Source: Planctomycetota bacterium (lineage in GTDB: Bacteria; Planctomycetota; Phycisphaerae; Phycisphaerales; Phycisphaeraceae). Taken from it: a DNA stretch of 37,981 nt. Shown piece by piece: positions 1 through 8,836 of the stretch. The translations under genes were made by a program, and so were the position numbers. The notes under the pieces were generated by a model. That model made no database searches. It saw only the letters and a list, made by a program, of their open reading frames with translations, and was not told the DNA's origin. Location: positions 1-37,981 of the forward strand of contig JAJRRC010000065.1 in assembly GCA_024279865.1 (NCBI GenBank), read 5' to 3'. How positions within the stretch are numbered: the first letter of the stretch is position 1; every line of letters starts with the position of its first letter.

Positions 1-1
1 A

Positions 2-163
2 CGTCGTTGGGTGGTGGAACGGAGTTTTGGCTGGTTAAACCGCTTTAGACGGTTGGCAAGGGACTATGAAAGGCTCGCGACCACGCTCGCGGGAATGCAT
101 GTCTTGGTGTTCACAATTCTCATGCTGCAGAGACTCGTGAGCATACTGGAGAAAAGTGCATAA
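2..163 (+). CDS. IS5-family transposase, C-terminal part (runs off left edge)
   Basis: An open frame enters from the left edge and ends at TAA 161-163. It reads [18 protein letters not shown], followed by a hydrophobic helix with [12 protein letters not shown]. The [11 protein letters not shown]...R segment with its glutamate is the C-terminal DDE signature of IS5/IS427-type transposases. Only 53 residues are inside the window, so I cannot tell whether the element is complete. The IS end probably lies just after the stop, near CACGCTC at 165-171, but the partner inverted repeat is outside. It is not in frame with the following YihY gene. Confidence 0.85.
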   Translation, partial: RRWVVERSFGWLNRFRRLARDYERLATTLAGMHVLVFTILMLQRLVSILEKSA

Positions 164-287
164 CACGCTCTAGATGCGGTGGCCCTGGCCTTGAGAGAGA
201 ATCTAGCAAACTCCAATCTCCCATCCTTTTATTTTCTTCTTCTTGCTGATGGCTGATCGCTACGAGCTGATCGCTTATAATAAAATC

Positions 288-1850
288 ATGCGATTATTCA
301 CTTCTGTTTCATCCCAACTTCGCCAGTTCATTTCTGAGCCTTCAGCCCAATTGGGCAAGGGCAAGCGGTCTTTGTTGTTTTTTGCAACGTTGGCGTGGCT
401 GTGCGCTCGCAAGCTCAAACGTGACAATGCGACCCAAATGGCCGCAGCCTTGACCTACCGCACCATGTTCAGCCTGTTGCCAATGGTAGTTTTGGCGTTG
501 ATTGTTTTGCAGGCTTTTCGTGGCATGGAGGAGTATCAAGTTCAGTTCAAGCAGAGTGTGATTAAGTTTCTCTTGCCTGAGGAATTGCTCAACCGGGACA
601 CGCAAACAGGCGAATTTTTACCAAACGCCAAAACCAAAGCATCCATTGAAGTTCCTGTTTCAGAAGAAACGGGATGGCCTTTATTTGAAGAAGAAAACAC
701 CACCGCGACGGCTAAGGGAATGGCCGGGGGAATGGCCGGGGGCGGAGGGGCTTCCGGGGGGACTGTTGCTGATGCGCGGGGTTTGCTAGGGGATAGCATT
801 CAGAAAATTCTTGACAACCTTGAGCAGGTCGATTTTGGGAAAATTGGTTGGGCTGGTTTGCTTTTGTTTATTTACGGGGCGACCACTCTTTTGGAAACCA
901 TTGAAAAAAGTTTTAATTCGATTTTTGATGTCCACCAAGGCCGTCCTTGGTATTTGCGTCTCACGTTTTATTATACGGTGGTCACGCTTGGGCCGTTAAT
1001 CATTATTGCGGGGCAAGTTTCACAACGGCAACTGGTGGGCACAATTGAATCGGGCGCATGGACCAACTGGCTAGCGGGTCCGTTGTCGGTCCTGACGCCG
1101 GTGCTGACGACTTGGCTGGTCTTGCTGGCCATGTTTGTTTTATTGCCTCACGCCAAAGTACGTTGGCATAGTGCTGCTTTGGGAAGTTTTGTTGCCGCAG
1201 CGCTCTGGGTTATCAGTAAGGAATTGTTTGCCATTTACGCGACCCGCACCGCGGTCACCAGTCTGTACGGCGCGTTGGCGTTGGTCCCTTTGTTCTTACT
1301 TTGGGTCTATATTACCTGGGTGATTATTTTGTTTGGTCTGGAATTGGCGTATACGCTTCAAAGCATGAAAACCCGCCGTTTTCATCGTGAAACACGGTCC
1401 AGTAAACCGCGAGAGCTCTGTGACACCAGCACCCTCATTGGCCTGATGGCAGTCGTCGGCGAAGCTTTTGGCAAAGGCAATCTCATCGAAGCTGAGCAAG
1501 TGACCGAGCAGCTCAACTTACAACCCCACGCTTCAAAAATATTGCTGGACAAGCTCGAATCTCAAGGCTGGCTTCAGCGGGTGTCCGAACGGCAAGATGG
1601 CCAATCGGGCCTGACGTTGGCAAAGCCTCCGCAGCAAATTGCATTGTCGGAACTTTTAAAACTAGGGCGATCTCTCACGGCCTTGCCTCAACAAGACGAT
1701 ACGGGGAAACCCGGGGGACCGGGGGAACCGGGGGGGACACTTCCGCTTCCGGGGGCGGGGGGGATTTGTTTGGCCAATTTGTACAATGCCCAGCAACAAG
1801 CAGTGGCCAACCAGACGCTCGCCGATGTGCTATCACCTGGATCATCATGA
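288..1850 (+). CDS. YihY/BrkB family inner-membrane protein with C-terminal winged helix
   Basis: This is an integral membrane protein of the YihY/BrkB family, whose function is poorly known. The family signature is visible: an N-terminal MAAALTYRTMFSLLP helix, then LLLFIYGATTLLETIEKSFNSIF, then several hydrophobic helices ending near TWVIILFGLELAYTLQ. A soluble C-terminal domain (STLIGLMAVVGEAFG through LLDKLESQGWLQRV) looks like the winged-helix tail found in many homologues. The open frame extends to a TTG at 243, but 243-287 lies in a short repeat motif, so I place the start at ATG 288. There is no good Shine-Dalgarno. TATAAT at 276-281 lies only 6 bases before this ATG, so a leaderless message is possible. 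Two glycine-rich stretches, one before the third helix region and one near the C terminus, are unusual insertions. Its end overlaps modA by ATGA. Confidence 0.87.
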   Translation: MRLFTSVSSQLRQFISEPSAQLGKGKRSLLFFATLAWLCARKLKRDNATQMAAALTYRTMFSLLPMVVLALIVLQAFRGMEEYQVQFKQSVIKFLLPEELLNRDTQTGEFLPNAKTKASIEVPVSEETGWPLFEEENTTATAKGMAGGMAGGGGASGGTVADARGLLGDSIQKILDNLEQVDFGKIGWAGLLLFIYGATTLLETIEKSFNSIFDVHQGRPWYLRLTFYYTVVTLGPLIIIAGQVSQRQLVGTIESGAWTNWLAGPLSVLTPVLTTWLVLLAMFVLLPHAKVRWHSAALGSFVAAALWVISKELFAIYATRTAVTSLYGALALVPLFLLWVYITWVIILFGLELAYTLQSMKTRRFHRETRSSKPRELCDTSTLIGLMAVVGEAFGKGNLIEAEQVTEQLNLQPHASKILLDKLESQGWLQRVSERQDGQSGLTLAKPPQQIALSELLKLGRSLTALPQQDDTGKPGGPGEPGGTLPLPGAGGICLANLYNAQQQAVANQTLADVLSPGSS

Positions 1851-2605
1851 ACCGATTATTCAGTCTAGTCGCGGTGGCGTTGGTACTTCTTGGGGGATGT
1901 GGTCGTTCTGATTCTAATCCAGAAGCGCGGCCGTTGATGGTCTTTGCCGCAGCGAGTACGCATGAGGTGGTCTTGTCACTGGCCTCTGATTTTCAATTGC
2001 GTACGGGTCGTGAGGTGGTGTGCAATTTTGCATCGAGCGCGACGTTGGCTCGTCAAATCCGAGCGGGCGCAGCAGCAGATATTTTCATTAGTGCTGATAT
2101 TCGATGGATGACTGCGTTGGTGGAGGAGCAATTGGTTTTAGAGGATTCTATTTTGCCGTTTGCGGTGAATGAACTGGTATTGGTCTCGCCAAGGGATCAA
2201 GCGGTCGCATTGGATTGGCCCCATTGCCCGACAGAGATACGCTATTTTGCCATTGGTGACCCGGGGCACGTTCCTCAAGGCCGGTACGCCAAAGAAGCGA
2301 TGGTTTCTCTGGGCTGGTGGAAGACGCTTGAGCCTTGCCTCATCACCGCCATGGACGCGCGAGCGACCTTGCGTCTCGTGGAATTAGGTCAAGTGGACAT
2401 GGGCATTGTTTACGCCAGTGACGCGGCCGTCTCACAAAAAGTAAAAGTGCTAGCGACCTTGCCCGCCAAGCTACATCGGCCGATTCACTATCCCATGGCC
2501 ATCAGCCACAACGCAGCCGTCGGCACAGTCGATTTGTATACATGGTTCGCCAGTGATGCCGCCAAACAAAAGCTTACTGCCGCCGGGTTTCATCGTGAAA
2601 ACTAA
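1847..2605 (+). CDS. modA: Molybdate ABC transporter substrate-binding lipoprotein ModA-like
   Basis: This is a periplasmic binding protein for molybdate or tungstate. The N terminus is a lipoprotein signal with Cys18 in LLGGC. It is followed by the ModA start MVFAAASTHEVV, the SSATLARQIRAGAAADIFISAD block and the C-terminal GQVDMGIVYASDA block. Length (252 aa) is normal. The ATG at 1847 overlaps the YihY stop (ATGA), so the two are probably translationally coupled. The longer frame from 1766 would lie inside YihY and lacks a signal peptide, so I reject it. No modB or modC permease or ATPase gene follows: the next gene, fmt, is on the other strand. It must either use components encoded elsewhere or bind another oxyanion. 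The family call is firm; the substrate is inferred. Confidence 0.88.
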   Translation: MNRLFSLVAVALVLLGGCGRSDSNPEARPLMVFAAASTHEVVLSLASDFQLRTGREVVCNFASSATLARQIRAGAAADIFISADIRWMTALVEEQLVLEDSILPFAVNELVLVSPRDQAVALDWPHCPTEIRYFAIGDPGHVPQGRYAKEAMVSLGWWKTLEPCLITAMDARATLRLVELGQVDMGIVYASDAAVSQKVKVLATLPAKLHRPIHYPMAISHNAAVGTVDLYTWFASDAAKQKLTAAGFHREN

Positions 2606-2629
2606 AACCTTTGGCATTCATGCAACCGA

Positions 2630-3577
2630 TCACGACCACGCTTCAAAACGGTCGCCAATCTGAATCGAACGCCCACGAAGGAAATCCGTAAAGGCCATCG
2701 GTTTTTTCCCAGGCGGCTGAATTTCATCCAATCGCAACACATTGCCATCACCCGCGACGACATGGCCATCAGCCAGCACCGTGCCAGCAGGCTCCTTGGA
2801 TATCACCTTCGCCACCACCGATACCCGTAAAAGCTTCAATGCCTCGGGCGCTTTGGGCGATTGACCGCAAACCCGCACCCGAACCCCCGGCCAAGGTGTC
2901 AACCCATGCACACGATTGCGAATGGTCTTGGCAGATGCCGAAAAGTCCACCGTGCCGTCGGCCTTGCTGAGCTTGGGAGCAAGCGTTGCCAAAGATTCAT
3001 CTTGAGGAAAAGCAGACAGTGTCTCCGCGTCCAATTCGTGAAGCACTTTTAAGACCACCCTAGGGCCAAGCCCCGCCAAACGATCATGCAACTCCCCTGC
3101 GGTTTCATCAGGCTCAATTTCCGTCGCAGCCGAGGCATACACCTCGCCAGCATCCATTTTTTGAGCGAGGCCGATGACGCTCACGCCCGTTTGGGCTTCG
3201 CCATGAATCATTGCCCAGTTAATCGGAGCCGCACCGCGATATCGAGGCAACAACGATGCGTGCAGGTTCACCGCCAACTGGCCTAACGATTCAATCAGCG
3301 ACTCGGACAATTTTTGACCAAACGCAATCACCACTGCCGCATCGGGCTTGAGGGCTTGGATCTGTTGGATCACGGAATCTTCATTGACGTTGGAAAATTT
3401 TAAGACCGTAAGTCCCTGCTCTTGAGCCCATTGACCAATCGGGGTCGCAGTCAATTGTCGCTTACGGCCGGCAGGTTTGTCCGGCTGGGTCACCACCGCC
3501 ACCACCTCATGTTCCTCGTGCAACACCATCAGTGTGGGCAATCCAAAAGCTCCAGACCCAAGAAAAATCAGACGCAT
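2630..3577 (-). CDS. fmt: Methionyl-tRNA formyltransferase
   Basis: This enzyme transfers a formyl group from 10-formyl-tetrahydrofolate to Met-tRNA(fMet) for initiation in the cytoplasm. The N-terminal formyltransferase domain starts MRLIFLGSGAFGLPTL. It carries the folate-binding and catalytic region NLHASLLPRYRGAAPINWAM, with the catalytic Asn-His pair, and GVSVIGLAQKMDAGEV. The C-terminal OB-like domain contains NRVHGLTPWPGVRV. Length is 315 aa, normal for Fmt. ATG 3577 is chosen over the TTG at 3583 because GAGG sits 8 bases upstream. It lies downstream of def on the same strand, about 217 bases away. Def and Fmt act in the same N-formylmethionine cycle and are commonly neighbours. Confidence 0.96.
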   Translation of the reverse strand: MRLIFLGSGAFGLPTLMVLHEEHEVVAVVTQPDKPAGRKRQLTATPIGQWAQEQGLTVLKFSNVNEDSVIQQIQALKPDAAVVIAFGQKLSESLIESLGQLAVNLHASLLPRYRGAAPINWAMIHGEAQTGVSVIGLAQKMDAGEVYASAATEIEPDETAGELHDRLAGLGPRVVLKVLHELDAETLSAFPQDESLATLAPKLSKADGTVDFSASAKTIRNRVHGLTPWPGVRVRVCGQSPKAPEALKLLRVSVVAKVISKEPAGTVLADGHVVAGDGNVLRLDEIQPPGKKPMAFTDFLRGRSIQIGDRFEAWS

Positions 3578-3793
3578 AATCAAAGCCTCACATTATGAAG
3601 AAAGAGGAATAGCCGCGAAAAACACAAAAACGCACCAAAACGTTTTTCTCCAGATCCGTGCATCACACGCTCTAAGGCTGATTCAACAACCCAAGCGTGT
3701 CTCAGTTCACAGGCATGGTAAAACACGCGAACCCTTTTTGGGAATCTTTATTGTTTTTTTTGTAACAATTTTCTTTTATTTGATGACAAAATA

Positions 3794-4309
3794 TCACTGA
3801 TCCAGTTCCAACTGGCGAATAATTTTTCGGTTGGCCATGCGATCCACCGGCGACATTTTGTCAATAATTAAGACCCCGTCTAAGTGGTCATTTTCATGCT
3901 GCCAAACCCTTGCCGCCAAGGCATCGCTGCTCAGTGTGAACTGCTGGCCTTGGAGGTTGGTCGCTTCGATACTCACCGCCCGGGGACGACGAATCTCTGC
4001 CGTCACTTGGGGAAGGCTCAGGCAGCCTTCTTCGCCATCTTCAGGCCTGGGAGATAAGACTGTAATCACTGGATTAATAAAGACTTGATCATCTTCTAGC
4101 TCTCCCGTTTCATTGGCCACAAACATCCGCCAAGACAAGCCCACCTGAGGTGCAGCAAGCCCGACGCCAGGTGCTTCACGCATTAATTCGAGCATGCGAG
4201 CCGCCACGGCCCGAACCTCATCGGTAACCTCTTTAACCTCCGATGCTTGCTTGCGAAGCACAGGATCGGGGTAGTAAACAATCGCCAGTTGATTTAAATT
4301 CACAGCCAT
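3794..4309 (-). CDS. def: Peptide deformylase
   Basis: This metalloenzyme removes the N-formyl group from nascent proteins. All three family motifs are present: GVGLAAPQVG (residues 48-57), EGCLSLP (94-100, metal ligand Cys) and HENDH (138-142, two His ligands and the catalytic Glu). Length is 171 aa, typical for the bacterial enzyme. It precedes fmt on the minus strand. The 217-base gap between them is rather long for one transcript and could hold a separate fmt promoter; I do not see a clear one. No terminator hairpin is visible between the two. Confidence 0.97.
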   Translation of the reverse strand: MAVNLNQLAIVYYPDPVLRKQASEVKEVTDEVRAVAARMLELMREAPGVGLAAPQVGLSWRMFVANETGELEDDQVFINPVITVLSPRPEDGEEGCLSLPQVTAEIRRPRAVSIEATNLQGQQFTLSSDALAARVWQHENDHLDGVLIIDKMSPVDRMANRKIIRQLELDQ

Positions 4310-4381
4310 CTACGCATGGTAAACTGGGGAAGCTTGGTTCACAAGTCTTAAAATGTTTGTTAAGTCCGCAATGACAAAGCC

Positions 4382-4410
4382 TTGACGCGACGGGTCAAGG
4401 TTGCCATACT
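4382..4410 (+). promoter_or_regulatory. Candidate sigma70 promoter upstream of the HU gene
   Basis: TTGACG (4382-4387) and CATACT (4405-4410) are separated by 17 bases, 119 bases upstream of the HU start. The -35 overlaps an inverted repeat, CTTGAC (4381-4386) and GTCAAG (4394-4399) with a 7-base gap. This could be a binding site for a regulator. It is a sequence match only. Confidence 0.4.
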
Positions 4411-4528
4411 AGGCATAACGTATGTGATTCTTCATCCGCTGATTCCATGCGGATAGCGAAAAGTTAATTGGTGTTTTTTCGATTGCTGATATATCTTGGC
4501 TCCACATGTATAAAGGGGTGGTAATCCA

Positions 4529-4876
4529 ATGGCCACTGTGACCAAAAAAGAACTGATCGACAACATTGCCGACGCCACAGGCCAAAAGCGTATTGTGGTC
4601 AAGAAAATTGTCCAAAGTTTTCTCGACCATATCATTGTCGAGCTGGGCAAAAGCAATCGCCTGGAATTTCGTGACTTCGGCGTATTTGAAGTAAAACACC
4701 GCCAAGCCCGCAAAGCTCAGAACCCCAAAACCCTTGAACCTGTTGATGTGCCACCCAAGCGAACCGTCAAGTTCAAAGTCGGTCGCCTGATGAAACAAAC
4801 CCTCAGCGAACCCACCGATGCGCCTGAACTGGACTTCACCATCACCGACGAAGATGAAGCCAATCTCAAAACCTGA
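4529..4876 (+). CDS. HU/IHF-family nucleoid DNA-binding protein
   Basis: This is a small dimeric histone-like DNA-binding protein. It has the family layout: an N-terminal helical dimerisation region (TKKELIDNIADATG), then LEFRDFGVFEVKHRQARKAQNP, which is the beta-arm region with the intercalating Asn-Pro, and PKRTVKFKVGRLMKQ at the end of the core. The core occupies about 90 residues. A further 20 or so residues form an acidic tail (TDAPELDFTITDEDEAN) that ordinary HU proteins lack. It has its own candidate promoter and precedes bioF by 55 bases. Whether it is the housekeeping HU or a paralogue cannot be told from one copy. Confidence 0.93.
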   Translation: MATVTKKELIDNIADATGQKRIVVKKIVQSFLDHIIVELGKSNRLEFRDFGVFEVKHRQARKAQNPKTLEPVDVPPKRTVKFKVGRLMKQTLSEPTDAPELDFTITDEDEANLKT

Positions 4877-4931
4877 GACCGGGCCTTGGGACACAGCCTA
4901 AGCCCTTAACATCTACCCACAAAGCAATTCC

Positions 4932-6098
4932 ATGGCACACTGGCTCGATGAGCTTGAACGCGATCTGTCTGCCCGATCCAAGGCCCGACTGTTGCGAAAA
5001 CTCAATGCCATCACTGCGTCAGGCCCCACCGTGCAGCGGGGATCAGACCAACTGGTCAACCTAGCCTCCAACGACTATCTGGGACTCACCCAACACCCGA
5101 CTCTTAAACAGGCTGCCATTGATGCAATTAACGAACATGGCACAGGCAGCGGCGCAAGCAAACTTGTCAGCGGACACACCCCTCAATGCCAGGCCACCGA
5201 ACAGGCCTTCGCCCAATTCAAGCACGCTGAAGCAGCCCTCTTTTTTCCCACCGGCTACATGGCGAACTTCGGTGTCCTCACCGCACTGACGAACAAAGAA
5301 GATGTCATCTTCATCGACAAACTCACCCATGCGAGCCTCATCGACGCAGCCCACGCATCAGATGCCACACTCCGGGTCTTCCCGCATCGCCATGTCGACC
5401 GCCTTGAAGCACTGCTCAAACGAAACGCCCAGGCCAGACGTCGCCTGATTGTGACCGACAGCGTCTTCTCCATGGACGGGGACGTGGCAGACCTTGTGAC
5501 CCTTTGTGATTTGGCAGAGCAATACAATGCCATCCTCGTTGTCGATGAAGCCCATGGCACAGGCGTGCTGGGCCCAACCAGAGCGGGTTTGTGTGAGCTT
5601 CAAAAAGTGACGGACCGCGTGGACATTGTCATCAGCACCGCAGGCAAAGCCCTCGGCAGCCTAGGCGGAATCGTCACCGCCAAACAACCCGTCATTGAAA
5701 CACTCGTCAACCACGCTCGTTCCTTGATCTATACCACTGCCCCGCCACCAGCGCAAGTCGCCACGCTCCACGCAGCGGTCAACCTGTTGCAGACGGACCC
5801 CCAACCACGTCAACGGCTTGCCGCGTTAAGCCAGCAAGTTCGCCAAGCAGTCATTGAATTAGGTTTTAAGTTACCCGAATCAAACGTCGCCACGCCGATC
5901 ATTCCACTGATTGTGGGACAACCCGATCGCGCATTGGCGTTGTCAGCCTATTTAGCCCAAGCAGGCTTCTTTGCACCAGCCATCCGCCCCCCCACCGTCG
6001 CCCCCGATGCCAGCCGCGTACGGCTAAGCCTCCGAGCCGACCTCACCGACGCACACATTGCAGACTTGCTTGAAGTGTTGGCGAAGTGGGAGGGATAA
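4932..6098 (+). CDS. bioF: 8-amino-7-oxononanoate synthase-like PLP enzyme
   Basis: This is a PLP-dependent alpha-oxoamine synthase. BioF condenses pimeloyl-ACP/CoA with L-alanine in biotin synthesis. Visible landmarks are the N-terminal LVNLASNDYLGL, the GTGSGASKLVSG substrate region, THAS (His133 stacks on PLP), DEAHG (205-209) and the Schiff-base Lys239 in STAGKALGSLGG. Length is 388 aa, as expected. Relatives in the same fold group (2-amino-3-ketobutyrate CoA ligase, serine palmitoyltransferase) share these motifs. BioF is the best fit from the N terminus and length, but no other bio gene is nearby, so the substrate is inferred. It may share a transcript with the HU gene upstream. Confidence 0.88.
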   Translation: MAHWLDELERDLSARSKARLLRKLNAITASGPTVQRGSDQLVNLASNDYLGLTQHPTLKQAAIDAINEHGTGSGASKLVSGHTPQCQATEQAFAQFKHAEAALFFPTGYMANFGVLTALTNKEDVIFIDKLTHASLIDAAHASDATLRVFPHRHVDRLEALLKRNAQARRRLIVTDSVFSMDGDVADLVTLCDLAEQYNAILVVDEAHGTGVLGPTRAGLCELQKVTDRVDIVISTAGKALGSLGGIVTAKQPVIETLVNHARSLIYTTAPPPAQVATLHAAVNLLQTDPQPRQRLAALSQQVRQAVIELGFKLPESNVATPIIPLIVGQPDRALALSAYLAQAGFFAPAIRPPTVAPDASRVRLSLRADLTDAHIADLLEVLAKWEG

Positions 6099-6206
6099 AC
6101 GAACCGAGCATATCACGGTTGAAACGTTGCTTAAACCGACCCCACATCATAACGTGACAGATCGCTGTCCGACGGGCCTATACCAACAGCAAAAGTAATG
6201 CCTGTT

Positions 6207-7048
6207 TCAAAACATTCGGCTTTGAGACAATCCTCTCGATACGAACGGGTTGGCCTGTCTTGACCTATTCCACGGCAGCCACACAGGCTGCAATTGTTTG
6301 AACACTCTCTCTCTCACATTTGTCGGCACGGGTTTATCGTGAACGAGGCAGTCCACAAACTCATCCACCTCGGCACTCACGTTATGACTGTTGATGTTGC
6401 CTAGCAATTTAGCAAAACCGCCGATAAAATTTTCAAGGCCAGCAGCCTCACAATTGGCCCGGGTACAGAGTTCAATTTCGGGGCTGGTGTTGTCACAAAT
6501 AATGGTCCCCTCCGTGCCGTAGAAAACACTCCGCATCGTATCGGGGCGAATGCCGCCCGCGGAGACCATGACTTTACCGATCACGCCGCTGTCAAAGCGA
6601 TACGTTGCCATGAAATAGCCGTTAACGGGCCAGTCAGCCAAGCATTTATGATTGGCATAGGCGAAGACTTCTTCCATCTCGCCAGCGACCCAACGCAGCA
6701 GGTCCACTGCGTAGCAACCGCCGCCGACAAAATGCTCTCTGCCTGAGGTGACCCGCCAGTCACCGGCTCCCCGAACTTTGTAATAAGCGTGGGCATATTC
6801 GCTCTTGACCATGAACAAGTCGCCGATCTCACCTCGATCTACCAGATTCTTGGCGAACACAACGCCTCTTGGTAATTAGCCATTGCTAACTCGGGCTTGA
6901 AACGCGTTTTCCCTCTTGGAGTCGTGAACTGTCTGGGTCACAGATTCCTAGGAATACGGGTTTGAGAATTACGCTCAAAGGCCTCAAGATAACGCTCGCC
7001 CATTTGCAGTCCGAATACGGCTGCCCCTAAAACTCCCTGTTTCATCAT
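6207..7048 (-). pseudogene. Gfo/Idh/MocA-family oxidoreductase, decayed
   Basis: These are remnants of an NAD(P)-dependent sugar-type oxidoreductase. The start at 7048 reads MMKQGVLGAAVFGLQMG, a Rossmann nucleotide-binding beginning, but stops at TGA after about 36 codons. A trace of the following segment (ANYQEAL) is out of frame. Most of the Rossmann domain, including the expected EKP motif, is missing. The frame reopens at 6860 with AKNLVDRGEIGDLF and runs through the C-terminal domain (GGGCYAVDLLRWVAGE). Near the end the frame shifts again: the proper tail, reading AACVAAVE then a TAG then VKTGQPVRIE, is in another frame. So there is one internal deletion, at least two frameshifts and two stops. 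It is next to the secreted enzyme-like gene and GntR regulator, which fits a lost sugar-catabolic step. Confidence 0.85.
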
Positions 7049-7117
7049 TACTTTCTTTCCTACATACGTTGATATTAATTTCATTGAAAGACATCCCCTT
7101 TCCAAAGAAAACGCCAT

Positions 7118-8758
7118 TCACAGTTCGAACTCGTTTTTAAATTTTCCCCATTGATCGGACCCCTTGGGTGCGAGAAAAATGAGCCGACCACCACCGGGCG
7201 TAACTGGTAATGTCATCGTCTGATCTCTGTTTAGCTTCACCGCTTTACCGGTTTGAAGATCAAAGCATGCCATGTTGTCTAAAAGAATTTCGCATAATAA
7301 TTCCCGAGGCTTCGTGAAGGGAACGTAGTCTACGAGTTCACCCTTGTCGTCGATTCGGAATGTGTCCCGGGGAGAAAGATACTTGGGCGAACGCCCGTCA
7401 CACCAACTGCCGACGGCTGTATTAACCATCACAACCACCTTTCCACTATAGCCAGGCACGCTAAATGCTTGCCACGCCACGTCATCACCCTCGATGTTCA
7501 GAATCACCTTCGCGCCATTCGTGTCGGGCACCAATTCGTGGCCAAGCGGGAACTGCGAAGGAAATGGAACACCTTCTTTGGTCATGACTCTGATCAGTCC
7601 CGCATAGCGTTGAACCTCACCCGCAAACTCGACATATTCGGCATACTGTGCCGAGCCCAACCCCTTCTTCCCGCTAAGATAATTCCAATAGGATTTGCCC
7701 GGCTTGGTATAAGCGAGTTCTTCATAGGTCTTCGTTTTGCTCAAAACCCCTGGAGGAATCCAAGCCCAGATCGCAGTGGATCGCGCACCCTCCATGATCG
7801 AGAGCCACGACATCGCGCGTACGCTATTAACGGGGGGACGGTAGTAATACCAGTAGCGTAAATCCTCATCCTGCGCCTTGGTCCATCCCTGGTTCTCCTT
7901 GTCCGCCAATCCCTTCACCATGCGGTAGAATTTTTCACGGCCATCAGGCGTATCTGCACCGAGGCCATAGAAAGACTTCTTTAGCTTTTCGGGCGAAATG
8001 ACGTAAGCTGATACCGCAGTGGTAAAGACCGATTGAAAATCCACGCCCCTCTGTGCTGCGAACTGGTGGTACAACGATAATTGCGTATGAAACCATTCCA
8101 ACGCGTATGCGGGGGTCGCTCGATGACCGCTCATCTCCCACCAGAACCCATAGCGATCGCTTCCCATGATTTGCGGATAAGGCGGTTGGGTTGCCAACGC
8201 TGCTTTTAGATTATTATGAAGCAGATGCAACGACGCATCGGGAACCTCTCGACGAATGCCTTCATAGTACTGTTTCACTATCGGCATCATGGAAAGGTAT
8301 GGCTCCTCACACACCGAAAACGCCATCACCGCAGGATGATCCTTATACTTTTTGATAAACGGCACCGCTCTCGCCACCAAGGCATCCACCTCGCTCATAT
8401 TACGTTTACTGAGATAGCTAAAATCTAGTTGTGGCACCACAGCAATCCGATATTTTTCACACAACTCCAACAGGCGGGACCATGCGGGCGTATCGCTTAC
8501 TCCGCCCACATAAAGATAATTAAGCCCGTCTTTCGCCATTTCCGCGATGGCATCGTCAAGATCATGAGCCGCGGGGTCACTATTTTGCTTCCAAGCATAC
8601 ATGTAAATATAGACTCCCACCGGAATTTGACCTTCTAAAAACCGCTCCACTTTTGTCATATGTTCGGCCGCCAAATCAGACGCGGTGGATTGAGCGTTCG
8701 TCAGTGATACGGCTGTAATTAAGCAGCATCCAACAATCACTAGGTTCCACTGATTCAT
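7118..8758 (-). CDS. Secreted TIM-barrel glycoside-hydrolase-like protein
   Basis: The function is not firmly recognised. The 546-residue product has a signal peptide (MNQWNLVIVGCCLITAVSL, with likely cleavage after TNA). It then shows a pattern of strands and helices typical of a (beta/alpha)8 barrel: GVYIYMYAW, LNYLYVGG, IAVVPQLDFSYL and AVMAFSVCEEPYL. The CEEP at residues 150-153 sits where clan GH-A enzymes carry their acid/base Glu (often NEP), so a glycosidase-like active site is plausible. The C-terminal 120 residues look like a beta-sandwich. ATG 8758 has GGAG 9 bases upstream, and the longer frame lacks a signal peptide. It lies in an accessory block with a Gfo/Idh/MocA pseudogene, a prepilin-type protein and a GntR regulator, which suggests carbohydrate degradation. 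Confidence 0.65.
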   Translation of the reverse strand: MNQWNLVIVGCCLITAVSLTNAQSTASDLAAEHMTKVERFLEGQIPVGVYIYMYAWKQNSDPAAHDLDDAIAEMAKDGLNYLYVGGVSDTPAWSRLLELCEKYRIAVVPQLDFSYLSKRNMSEVDALVARAVPFIKKYKDHPAVMAFSVCEEPYLSMMPIVKQYYEGIRREVPDASLHLLHNNLKAALATQPPYPQIMGSDRYGFWWEMSGHRATPAYALEWFHTQLSLYHQFAAQRGVDFQSVFTTAVSAYVISPEKLKKSFYGLGADTPDGREKFYRMVKGLADKENQGWTKAQDEDLRYWYYYRPPVNSVRAMSWLSIMEGARSTAIWAWIPPGVLSKTKTYEELAYTKPGKSYWNYLSGKKGLGSAQYAEYVEFAGEVQRYAGLIRVMTKEGVPFPSQFPLGHELVPDTNGAKVILNIEGDDVAWQAFSVPGYSGKVVVMVNTAVGSWCDGRSPKYLSPRDTFRIDDKGELVDYVPFTKPRELLCEILLDNMACFDLQTGKAVKLNRDQTMTLPVTPGGGRLIFLAPKGSDQWGKFKNEFEL

Positions 8759-8836
8759 AATAGCTATCTCCATATTAAAAAAATCTGTGAGAAGTGGCAG
8801 CCCCAAACTGAGGGTAATGCCACTTGCTCAAGTCGA

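Noticed and set aside
1766-1846. Extended N terminus for ModA
   Set aside because: It lies inside the YihY gene and removes the lipoprotein signal; ATG 1847 gives a proper lipobox.
4409-4894. Minus-strand frame of 161 codons over the HU gene
   Set aside because: It is the antisense of HU and has no family resemblance.
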